NCBI GenBank assembly: GCA_963969495.1
Contig: OZ018333.1
Coordinates: 14,307,420-14,371,419 of the forward strand
DNA: 64,000 nucleotides
Origin: Ceratothoa steindachneri
Lineage: Eukaryota; Arthropoda; Malacostraca; Isopoda; Cymothoidae
Direction: 5' to 3'
Shown: one piece after another, positions 55,236-64,000 of the stretch
Layout: each line of letters starts with the position of its first letter
Position numbering within the stretch: the first letter of the stretch is position 1
Notes under the pieces: generated by a model
The model's database searches: none
Told to the model about the DNA's origin: nothing
What the model saw: the letters and a program-made list of their open reading frames with translations, nothing else
Position numbers and translations under genes: made by a program

Positions 55236-57390
55236 TAAAGCAAGGTCTATTATGCTTCTTGTTTTTATTACCATGTATATATGCTTACACACTTCATTGC
55301 TGTTTAAAAGAATAAGATTTAATTTTGCATCAATTTTCAGATTGTACGTCCCATGTTATAGGTGTTCTGCTCTCCAAAGAAGTCTAGGTGATCATTGATG
55401 TCTCCTGGGTTAATAATAAACTCATCTTTTAAAAGATTTAGTTTATTTTTCATTTATTTCATTATTGTCTTATTTAGTAGGTAACTTTGCTTCTTTCCTC
55501 TCTACTGAGAAATACACCAGAATTAGTTTAATTTCTTTTCTATATAGTTTAATATTTGCTTCCAATATAACATTTAATGTATTATCACATTTATTAATTT
55601 CAAATGTCATTATTTCTATATAATGTTAAACCAGCTCCTTTTATTTTCTTTGTATGATCTTGTTTATGCCTATTTATTTTTTCATTAAATTGGATTTTAT
55701 CTCTAAAGTTAAAGTTTGCTGGTTTTAGTCATCATATCAAGCTATGTAAGCCAGGGCAAGCCCCAACTCCCCACCGTGATGTCCAGTCACGGCGGTAACC
55801 TTCCTTAGTAAATTGTGTCAGCTTAAAATGAATCCTGACGGAGATTCAAACTGCTGACCCAGCAATTGTCAGGCAAGCATGCTAACCACTATATGAGCCG
55901 GGAGGCTAGTATAGTGGTCTCTCTTTTTTTTTGCTGTGACTGTTTGGCTTAGAATTGCATTATCTGCAACTAATTCCTCAACTTCATGAACCTTGATTTA
56001 TGTCAAGCATTGTATATTTATCAATTTTATGGTTCTTTAATGATCATTATCATTATATATCTTATATTTAAAAATGATGTGTGGGGCAATATTTCCCATT
56101 TCTTTCAAATGAGCCTAGGGCCCTATGTTTCCCTCTTCTCTAAGTGCATATCCTATTATTTTTGCAAGTTTCATATCTTCTCTTCTATTTAGGTGTATAC
56201 CATCCATTTGATAGAAGTCATATCTGGCTTAAATTGATTTAATGTTTTCAAATCTTATCCTCATTTCATTGAATATATTATCTAATTTTCTATTGACACA
56301 AAACATATAATCATACCAGTATTGCTTTTCTTTTATTCTTGGTAAGCATTCCGTCATCATCATAATTGGTTTACCTTTTTACTTATAAGATTTAACCTAT
56401 TTGCTGCCTGAGGGTCTTTCAAAGCCTCTAACTCAGTGCTGTATAATCACCAGAGAGTTTTTTTTTACCTTTGAAATTAGACTCATGTTAACGCTCATTT
56501 TTATGAGGATTCCTCCATTTTTTCTCTCTCTCAAACTCTTATGTTAGGGATTGATCATTCAATTAAAATATCGAAATGCCTTAGGTCAGTTCTTATTTGT
56601 TTGTAAACAGAGATTTATAAATGAGAGTAACTTGATCCAGTTTTGACCGATTTCTTTTGACAGTGACCACATACCACACTTTTGATTTATGATTCAGACA
56701 TTTGTAAACTTGCATTTTTCTATTTCATTTGGGGGGTATAACACTTATATTTGTGCTTTTTTATACAATTAAAATACAGAAATGCCTTAGGTTAGCATAT
56801 TATTTAAAGCACACAAATGAGGAAGCACAGGCAGTGGCAAAATTGGAGCATACGATTGGGCAGGTAGTAATTTTAAAAAAATAAATTCAAGAAATTGAAG
56901 GCATTTTCAAATATAGAAATGTTTTCCATAAATTCTATTTGTTTTCTATAATATAGAAGTAGTTTTAAGCGCTAACTTAAATTAACAAAATTAATTTCTT
57001 GTGAGGTGGAAAACAAAATTTGAGGTCCAATGGACCAATGATAAGTTCCTGTTGCTTTTATTATTATCATTTCTGTTCCATTCTTATCCAATCATAATTC
57101 TAAATATGCAGATGGTTATTAATAATTTTTAATTTAGATCAATAGAAGAATTCTTTTTGATTAAAATGATATACTATTTGATTAATAAAAAAAGATTTAA
57201 TTATTTTATTATTTTCCCTAATGATGTAGCAAGGCTAAATTCATTCAAAGCTATTTTGAGTAAATTTATTTGGCTCTTTAAGGGTTAATAAGCTCATAAT
57301 TATTTAGTTTATTCCATTTTAGGTCAGTTCCTGTTGCTTTTATTATTATCATTTCTGTTCCATTCTTATTTATTTCTGTTTTATCAATAC
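55236..57390. other. AT-rich sequence upstream of the gene model, no gene recognised
   Basis: Apart from the SINE, this holds only AT-rich DNA. A phrase TTCCTGTTGCTTTTATTATT with following TATCATTTCTGTTCCATTC occurs twice (57050 and 57330), a direct repeat of about 40 bases some 280 bases apart. No frame over 80 residues has a domain. Confidence 0.45.
55740..55905 (-). mobile_element. tRNA-derived SINE
   Basis: On the minus strand the head reads GGCTCATATAGTGGTTAGCA with an A-box-like TAGTGGTTAGCATG, and 30 bases on CAGCAGTTTGAATCTC resembles a B box. These are RNA polymerase III promoter elements at the spacing found in tRNAs, but the acceptor stem does not close, so it is not a working tRNA. 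A tRNA-unrelated body with CATCACGGTGGGGAGTTGGG follows to about 55740. Family not named. Confidence 0.6.
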
Positions 57391-57444
57391 ACTGACTGTA
57401 TTGATAAGCTAATGATCAGGGAAATAAGTATAGGATGTTAAGTA

Positions 57445-57738
57445 AATCCAGTTATTCTTGGTGACTCTAATTTGAATTCTGTGGACTGGGAAAATATGAT
57501 AGGAAGTGATAGAGCAAGTTGTAAGTTTATAAAATGCTTTGAGGATAATTTTCTGAATCAATTTGTTAATAAACAAACAAGGGGTGCCATTATATTAGAT
57601 CTGGTTCTTTCAAATGATGATTACTTGGTTCAGGAATTGACTGTCGGGGAAGCATTGGGAAATAGTGATCATCAGATGGTTCTTTTTAACTTGGGAATAG
57701 TGAATGGTAGAACATCAATAAACTCCACAAAAACTTGA
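57445..57738 (+). pseudogene. endonuclease C-terminal half, family H copy 3
   Basis: PVILGDSNLNSVDWENM (the GDxN block; Asn-Phe usual, Ser here), QTRGAIILDLVLSNDD and EALGNSDHQMVLFNLG (the SDH catalytic block). The N-terminal half is missing. The linker beyond shows ILQLNTSKSSGPDNMNS near 58330, the block before RT motif 1. Confidence 0.75.
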
Positions 57739-58375
57739 AGTTTTTATAGGGAAGATTACGATAAATTACAGCTCAGGTGGGATATAGAATTCAGGGGAAA
57801 GAATACTTATGAGATGTGGGACACTTTTAAGACTATACTAAACAAAGTCTAGGAGCAGTGTATTCCAATCAAGGCTATTAGGAAGAAATGTAGGAGCCAG
57901 GGTGGTGGAATCAGGAGATAGCTAGGACAATTTCTGAGAAGAAAAGGGCATACCAGAGATTACAGAGAGAAAGTACTTTTGAGAATTTAAAACATTATAG
58001 GTTAACCAGAAATGAGCTAAATAAGAATATTAAGAAAAGCAAAAGGGCAGCAGAAATTGATTTAGCTCAAAATAATAATAAAGATCCAAGAAAATTATTT
58101 AGATATTATAGAATTAATAACAAATCTAAGTGATAAAATAGGGCCTATTAGATATTAAGAGGTTTGGAATGAATGTGATGAGGAAATAGTAGAGGTTCTG
58201 AATGATAATTTTCTTCAGTATTTACAGAAGAGAATCCAGATAGATTAATTAATGATAATTCTAGGTCAGGGTAAGTAGTGTTGAATGCCATTAATGTGAA
58301 CAGAGAAATAATCAGAGAGCTTATATTGCAGTTAAATACTAGTAAGTCATCTGGCCCAGACAACATGAATTCATT

Positions 58376-59090
58376 CTAGGTTACTCAGATCAGATTAAGG
58401 TGTGCGGTATAGCTTTTTCTACAGTACCGGACTATACATTTTTCTTGATCTTATTTCAGGCTACTCAGTCTCTCCCAACACTTGTTTTCTTCCCTTCCAA
58501 AGACAGTATACGAGTTCCTAGTATTTTTCAGCTTTCTCACTTCCTGTAAATAATAACACTTCACTTAGTTGCACATCCTGTATTTCAAACTGTGTCCTTA
58601 TCTCTGCCAGCACATTACATCCTTCATGAAATGTTCTAAAGTTTCTTCTTCTCCTGTCTTACACAGTTGACACATCAAATCTTCTCCCAAGTACCTCTTC
58701 CTACATCCATGTTGCAATGTTTTGCTTCATGCCCTATACATTAAAATAGATTTATAGGTATTATCATAAAAATTTTCTTTTTTTATATCCAATTTATGCT
58801 ACTTATATATACTTAAAAGTACATTTTCCTTCTAGCTCTTGCAACCACATTGTTTTATCATATTTATATGCTCTTCTATCAATTTCATTTTTAGTCAATA
58901 ATTTTATCTGATTGGTATTGGTTATATTAAGTTTATTCATATAATTTTTCATTACTTTTATCCATCTGATATATCTAAGGCTGTTCCACATCTACTCCAT
59001 TACTGTAATAAGTAATCTATTTTCACTCATCATAATATAGTTAAAATAATTTAAATAGTATTACAGGGGCTCTTGAGAAGATATATACTA
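58376..59090 (-). mobile_element. LINE relic J, C-terminal region
   Basis: Minus-strand text CRKRYLGEDLMCQLCKTGEE with ETLEHFMKDVMC (58730-58610) is a Cys/His zinc motif of the kind found after RT, preceded by WNSLRYIRWIKVMKNYMNKL (58990-58930). It splits copy 3 of family H. A 21-base direct repeat (GCTCTTGAGAAGATATATACT) at about 59070 and 59134 lies at the right edge and may mark the insertion. Clade unknown. Confidence 0.5.
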
Positions 59091-59189
59091 GTACTAGTAT
59101 TACTGCAATACTAGTAGATAGTATTGAAGTAGCTCTTGAGAAGATATATACTAGATCACTAGAGTTTAGAGAAATAATGATTGGAAATT

Positions 59190-60504
59190 ATTGAATGTAG
59201 TGCCAATTTTTAAAAATGGAAGTAAAGAGGACCCAAACAACTTTAGGCTGGTAAGCTTAACTTCTATCATTTGTAAAATCCTTGAGAAGATAGTTAAGGA
59301 GGGGATTTCTGACCATCTAGAGCAGGGGTCTCCAAACTATGTCCCACGGGCCAGATCCAGCCTGCGAGGTCAGTTCATCCGGCCCGCCGATGCAGTGTGG
59401 ATGCAGCAATTACAAAGCAAATATTGATGATATCTTGAAAGCTAAATGCTAGGTTCATAAATCTCACTAACCTTTTTTGCTGTTAAGTTTGTGAGACTCG
59501 GATATGTGCGCACTGGGTGTGATAATACTATCTTATTTCTAACGCCGCCTTCTTTGGTAACTTTTTGGTAAATAAATATGTTTTTTTTCTTTATTTTTTG
59601 TATATTTTGTGTATTGGTAAATAAATATGTTGGTTGTCTTTATTTTTTATGTATTTAATATATTGTATTGAACAAAATGGTTATGTGGCGCACGCTCATC
59701 ATCCTCTCAATTATCTGGCCGATGTGAAAAAAGTTTTGTGACCCCTGATCTAGAGTATGGTAGGTTAATAAATGATGCTCAGCATGGGTTTAGAAGAGGT
59801 AGATCGTGTTTAACAAATTTACTGGATTTTATGGATTATGTTACTAAACAATTAGATAAAAGAGAGAAAGTTGATGTAATTTACTTAGATTATAGCAAAG
59901 CTTTTGATAAGATTCCACATAAGAGACTAGTTCACAAATTAAAAATGCATGGGATATGTGGTAAAGTTTTGAATTGTATGACTGAAAGACAGGAAACAGA
60001 AAGTCGTGCTGAATGGGGTGAGGTCACAGTGGAGGGACATTATCAGTAGCTTACCTCAGGGATCCATTCTAGGTCCTTTATTATTCATAGTTTATATAAA
60101 TAAATGATCTTGGGGAGGCCTTAAATAGCAAAGTATCAATACTTGCTGATGACAATAAAATTGGCAGCTGTAGTAAAACAAGTTGAGCTTGGGCTCAGCA
60201 GTGGCAGATGTGTTTTAACCTTAAAAAATGCAAAGTTCTTAACATAAGAAGGGATCATAGGAAATTTAGCTATGAAATGAATAGGCATTGGCTGAATTCA
60301 GTTGAGGATGAGAAGGACTTAGGCACAGTAGTAGATAGGTCCCTGAAGTTTTCAAAGCAGTGTATTGAGGCAAAAAATAGAGCAAATAGGGTGCTAGGGT
60401 ACATTAACAGGAATGTTAGCTACAAGAGTAAAGAGGTTATCCTTAAACTCTACAACTCATATGTTAGGACACATTTAGAGTACTATATACAAGCATGGTC
60501 ATGA
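59190..60504 (+). pseudogene. RT of family H copy 3
   Basis: VVPIFKNGSKEDPNNFRLVS and IICKILEKIVKEGISDHLE before the hAT element; AQHGFRRGRSCLTNLLDF, VIYLDYSKAFDKIPHKRLVH (intact motif A, 59880) after it; then frameshifts through GVPQG and FADD (SILADDN at 60140 is altered). From 60208 thumb text KDLGTVVDRSLKFSKQC continues to 60504. Inactive. Confidence 0.75.
59323..59747. mobile_element. non-autonomous hAT element, 425 bp
   Basis: Starts CAGGGGTCTCCAAACTATGT and ends, on the reverse strand, CAGGGGTCACAAAACTTTTT: terminal inverted repeats with the CAGGGGT start typical of hAT. Exact 8-bp duplications ATCTAGAG at 59315-59322 and 59748-59755. Contains GGGCCAGATCCAGCC near the left end, as many such elements do. 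No transposase frame. Confidence 0.85.
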
Positions 60505-61012
60505 CAGTTTAGACATGACATTAACCTGCTAGAGTCAGTACAAAGGAGGGCAACAAAAATAATACTTTCTCTGAAGCGCCTTGAATATGAAGATAGACTG
60601 AGGGTACAAAATATGTTCTCATTTGAGAGATGTGTGAGGGGAGATAAGATTGAGCTTTTTAAAATCTGTTCTGGGATGGATAAGTTGGATTTTAACAAGT
60701 TATTTGAGTTGAAAGGTAGGACTAGGAAGCACCACTTAAAAATTAAAAAAACAGAGGTGCAGGTTGGATGTTAGAAAATATCTTTTCACCAATAAAGTGG
60801 TAGATTACTGGAATAGTTTGCCATCTGAGATGGTAGACAGTCCAAACTTGAATGTATTCAAACGCAAATTAGATGATTATATAGGGAGGGAGGGAGGGTT
60901 AACTTTGAAGGAGGGGGGTGTATTCTGGACTCATTCCTGTGGATGCAGTTTTTTATTATTTGATATTACGATTCAGTGTGGCTTTTGTCATCCGTGAAAT
61001 TAGGTTATGATG

Positions 61013-61335
61013 TACTAAAGGATGTAGTTGGAAAATGTGGTCTTGAAATAAGCCAAGAGAAAAGTAAATGTATGATCTTTAATGAAAAGAATATACCAGA
61101 ACGAATAAAAAACATAAAAGTAGTAGATCTCAGTTAATGATAAAAGCAACTAACTGTTTTAAAAAACATAAGGGAGCAAAAATTGAAACTTGTAGAAAAT
61201 TGTCCAATGTAACATACACAGTGATAGCAAGATCATGCATCAGACTTATGATAGGGAAAGCTTTTGGGAAATCAGTAGTGATACCATGTGTGATAGCAGG
61301 ATCAGAAGCTATGGTGGTAAACATGAAGATCGGTG
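61013..61335 (+). mobile_element. LINE relic J, second fragment (RT C-terminal part)
   Basis: Reads KDVVGKCGLEISQEKSKCMI with FNEKNIPERIKNIKVVD, then after a break KHKGAKIETCRKLSNVTYTV and ARSCIRLMIGKAFGKSVVIP with CVIAGSEAM. These are the end of the RT palm and the following thumb. The same family as the relic at 58376-59090 is possible, because the two pieces are adjacent parts of a typical protein, but the strands are opposite. Confidence 0.5.
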
Positions 61336-61839
61336 GCGCGAATGATGGGACGCAAAATATTTTGTCCCTGTTCCAATATATTTCACCTTTTTGGAGTAAA
61401 TTCAAGGGGACTGCTTGTGTATGGGGGGGGGGGGGGTCACTGTGGGGAGACCCCCCTATAATGATCCTGAGTTTCAATCAATTGGCAATAGGGGGGTTTT
61501 GGGGGCACAGCCCCCAGGAAATAATCATAATTGTTTATAGAATAATGTTCTAACGTTTATATTTAACCAAATAATCATTTTGCAAATTATAATGAGGGGG
61601 GGGGGGCTGATGTCAGAAATGAATGAATAGTCAATTTTTATTTTGTTTTTCACTTAATGTCTTTTTATTATCCTCATTTGTATTCTTTTTTTATTTGTCA
61701 ATATATTTTTACCCATTTTACTATTTTTAATACTTTTTTTATACATTTAAATATACTTAGCTAGATCGTTTAGAGGAACTAGTTTTTATGGAGCCTTTTG
61801 GGTGGAGGAGAGATGACTTTTAGGCGGCAAATTCTGCTT

Positions 61840-62225
61840 CAACATGGCTTCATTGTCTGCAATTTGTTCTTTGTCTATTATTAAACTTTCTGCTTTATTT
61901 TCCGATTGAAAAAGTTGTTAACATTTTTGGACGATAATAATTTGCTTAAAGTTAAAATTGATTGTGAAGTTTGTGGTTAGGCATTACAGATTAAAGATAA
62001 TTATGAATTTGGATGTACAAAAACTAAACGTGACTCAAGCAAATTACCATTATTAAAAAAAATCAGCTTTGAATGGGACTTTTTTTCTCAAAGTCACACC
62101 TTTCTGTAGAAACTATTCTGCAAATTATTTATTGGTTTTTGGTCAACCAATTGACATTAGAAGTTCTATCCCATGAAATCAAGGTTTCACAAAAACTTTG
62201 ATTGATTAGTTTAGGTTCTGCAGAG
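61840..62225 (+). pseudogene. Merlin transposase, N-terminal half
   Basis: Across frameshifts: KVKIDCEVCG (first Cys pair of the N-terminal zinc finger), NYEFGCTKTKRDSSKLPLLK, then FFSQSHLSVETILQIIYWFL, LSHEIKVSQKTLIDWFRFCR. The pattern C-x2-C...C, then S-x-L-S...IIYW...WxRFCRE is that of the N-terminal part of IS1595/IS1016-type transposases. It stops at 62225 where LINE K begins. Confidence 0.7.
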
Positions 62226-62227
62226 AA

Positions 62228-63143
62228 AATAAGAACATAAGAAAAGAAGGAGACTGCAAAAGACCATTCATGGCCTACACTTGGCAGCTCCTGTTCCAGT
62301 CAACACACAAAAGATTTCTTACCAGAGAAAAGTCATCAACATTGTCAACCCTTTACAGGAGTTTGTCAGATCTAATCTACAATATACATAAAATGCATCC
62401 AGAGGATTATGTCCATTCATGCAACCGCAAAATATAATCTCCCCACTCCTTACAAAAATATATACATATGTACATAAAAAAAAGTCCGTCCCATCTAGCA
62501 GCTTCACCCATATATTTATCTAATCTATTCTTAAAACTACCCAGAGAGGAGGCTTCTATCACATGTCTAGTGAGCCTATTCCATTCATCTACCACACGAT
62601 TTGTAAACCAATTCCTCCCAATCTCCTTCCTAAACCTATACTTATCAAGCTTAAACCCATTGCTACGTGCCCTGTCATGTTCACTAAGTATAAGAACCTT
62701 ACCCAGATCCCCTTTATTATATCCTTTTACCCATTTGAAGACTTCAATCAATTCCCCTCTGACTCTTCTCCTTTCCAATGTATGTAGATTTAGTTTTCTG
62801 AGCCTTTCACCATAAGGTAAGTTCCTTAGCCCAACAATCATCTTTGTCATCCTTCTCTGCACAGACTCAAGCAAATCAATATCCTTCCTATAATATGGTG
62901 ACCAAAATTGTACTGCATAGTCTAGATGAGGCCTAACTAGCGCCAGATACAGTTTTAGAATGACTTCAGCACTCTTATTGCTTACACTCCTCCTAATGAA
63001 TCCCAATATCCTATTAGCTTTATTCTTAGCATTTAGGCATTGCTTTCTAGGACGAAGGTCTGAACTTACCAAAATACCCAAGTCCCTCTCACAATCAGTC
63101 CTCCCTAAAATTATCCCATTTAATTTATAACTATTCAATGGAT
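62228..63143 (-). mobile_element. LINE K: CR1-like 3' end inserted in the Merlin transposase
   Basis: Minus strand, 5'-truncated in the RT thumb. A long open frame (63381-62407; only the part below about 63143 is LINE) reads ERDLGILVSSDLRPRKQCLN, NRILGFIRRSVSNKSAEVIL, QFWSPYYRKDIDLLESVQRR and NWFTNRVVDEWNRL. The 3' end is a tract of TTCTTATG-like repeats (plus-strand AATAAGAACATAAGAA, 62228), the microsatellite-type tail of CR1-like elements. No clear target duplication. A different family from H: similar layout, many residue differences. Confidence 0.8.
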
Positions 63144-63144
63144 T

Positions 63145-63675
63145 ATTCAGTATTGTGAACAAAATAGGCAGAAGATTGGCAGGGAGGAGAAAGTTGTGGA
63201 AGTCAATGAGGTAAGTTTGGAAAAGAAAATACAACAAAGGGAGAGTGGTTGAGAGAGTGTGGGTTTTCAGAGGGCTTAAAAGGGGGAACAAAAACATTTT
63301 TATGGTCACAGTTACGGATAGAACCAAAGAAACACTTGTGTCAGTGATTAAAGAGTGGATCGTGCCCAGAACACTAATCATTTCTGATTGTTGGGCGGCT
63401 TACGCTGGTTTGGAATTAGAGGGCTACAAACATCAAACCGTCAACCATTCCCCAAATTTTTTTTACCCGGAAAGCGGAGCAAGCACTCAAAATATTGAGC
63501 GGGTCTGGTGGGATAGGAAAAATTCAATCCCGAAATACAGACAAAAAAGCAACTAGTTTGATGCCTATTTCACAACTGCCATCTTCTGCAAAAAATTCTC
63601 TTTTACCAAAATGGGAATTAAAGAAAGATTCCATGCTTTCCTCAACGCTATTTCCGAAGTATACCTACCACAATA
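63145..63675 (+). pseudogene. Merlin transposase, catalytic half
   Basis: EEKVVEVNEVSL (63190; the family's VEIDES block with the catalytic Asp replaced by Asn), then after a shift KYNKGRVVERVWVFRGLKRG, TVTDRTKETLVSVIKEWIVP, TLIISDCWAAYAGLELEGY (second catalytic Asp, 63380), HQTVNHSPNFF and ASTQNIERVWWDRK (final acidic block, 63485). It ends FHAFLNAISEVYLPQ near 63670. This is the DDE core of the ISXO2/IS1595-like fold that Merlin uses. One lost Asp and two shifts: inactive. Confidence 0.75.
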
Positions 63676-64000
63676 AAGTAAGTAAACAGCATTTTTTTTT
63701 TACAAAAATGGTGCCGGGTATATTTGAACTAGGACTCAAACGTGCATGAATATTCATGCGTGGTTTAACGAAATTACACGCAAAAAACCCCCACTTTTTG
63801 GGGCACGGCGCCGATCTTCATGTTTACTGCTGTGGTCTGGAATTCCAAAAGATTGAAAATTCAGTTTGGAGAAAAATTTTGGGTGCTCCTGGGTATACTC
63901 CAAATAATGCACTTAGAGGGAAGGTTGGGGCGTCATCAGTAGAACCAAGAGATATAAGAAAAAAAAAATAGTTATGCATGGTATATAAAGGACAAAGGGA

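Larger units (their letters stand above)
57390..61010 (+). mobile_element. CR1-like LINE, family H, copy 3, with two insertions
   Basis: The longest copy of the family. Endonuclease end at 57445-57720, linker to about 58370, insertion of LINE relic J (about 58376-59090), RT from 59190, insertion of a hAT element (59323-59747), RT continuing to 60500, C-terminus and 3' UTR to about 61010. Removing the hAT element and one 8-bp duplication makes SDHLE run into YGRLINDAQHGFRRG. The tail GTGAAATTAGGTTATGATG matches copies 1 and 2. Confidence 0.8.
61340..63760 (+). mobile_element. Merlin (IS1016-like) DNA transposon, split by LINE K
   Basis: The transposase coding region lies at about 61840-62225 and 63145-63675, with LINE K between. 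Flanks to the left hold G-runs (61425, 61485, 61600); terminal inverted repeats were not resolved, so limits are approximate. Confidence 0.65.

Noticed and set aside
55876..55905. Functional tRNA gene
   Set aside because: Box elements are present but the acceptor stem does not pair and a SINE body follows.
62468..62815. Plus-strand frame of 115 residues
   Set aside because: Shadow of the LINE K RT C-terminus on the minus strand.

Overview
This window looks like one large, transposon-stuffed gene from an invertebrate, probably an arthropod and most likely a crustacean. The guess rests on the style of the C2H2 zinc-finger gene (acidic KEE-rich exons, fingers of the type CxSCPYQ...H...H), on AT-rich introns, and on the mix of I-type, CR1-type and RTE-type LINEs, gypsy LTR elements, Merlin and hAT. 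No database was used, so the species assignment is inference. I see no bacterial genes, rRNA, functional tRNA or CRISPR.

Host gene. Four minus-strand exons with consensus splice sites, all phase 0, chain into one C2H2 zinc-finger gene: 53070-53023 (candidate start), 41970-41827, 19400-19239 (acidic linkers) and 4962-3817 (12 fingers plus half a thirteenth). The introns are about 11, 22 and 14 kb and consist mostly of mobile DNA. The finger exon is itself split: a 5'-truncated I-type LINE (453-3816, 8-bp target duplication) sits inside the array, and the last, decayed fingers lie beyond it at 216-452.

Layout. 1-215: helix-turn-helix relic. 216-4962: finger exon with LINE A. 5050-9476: LINE C split by LINE B, which is on the opposite strand. 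9477-15970: near-complete I-type LINE D. 15971-18540: decayed transposase of a family I cannot name. 19239-19400: exon. 20470-23900: RTE-type relic with a small hAT element and a solo LINE tail. 24346-41382: LINE G, carrying a complete nested I-type copy F (26089-32146) and a complete nested CR1-type copy (35852-41142), each insertion marked by target duplications. 41827-41970: exon. 42080-43135: three tandem 355-bp repeats. 44270-51480: a minus-strand gypsy element interrupted by a plus-strand gypsy element. 51483-61010: three plus-strand copies of one CR1-like family, carrying later insertions (LINE tail L, relic J, a hAT element), with the first coding exon between two of them. 55740-55905: tRNA-derived SINE. 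61340-63760: Merlin transposase gene split by CR1-like LINE K.

Most unusual signals. (1) Both gypsy elements carry an OTU-like domain after RNase H and place an aspartic protease between it and integrase, giving RT-RNaseH-OTU-like-protease-integrase. (2) A ~78-bp 5'-terminal block is shared by LINEs of two different clades. (3) The I-type family ends in a conserved 29-nt double-stem hairpin. (4) The insertions can be ordered in time from their target duplications.
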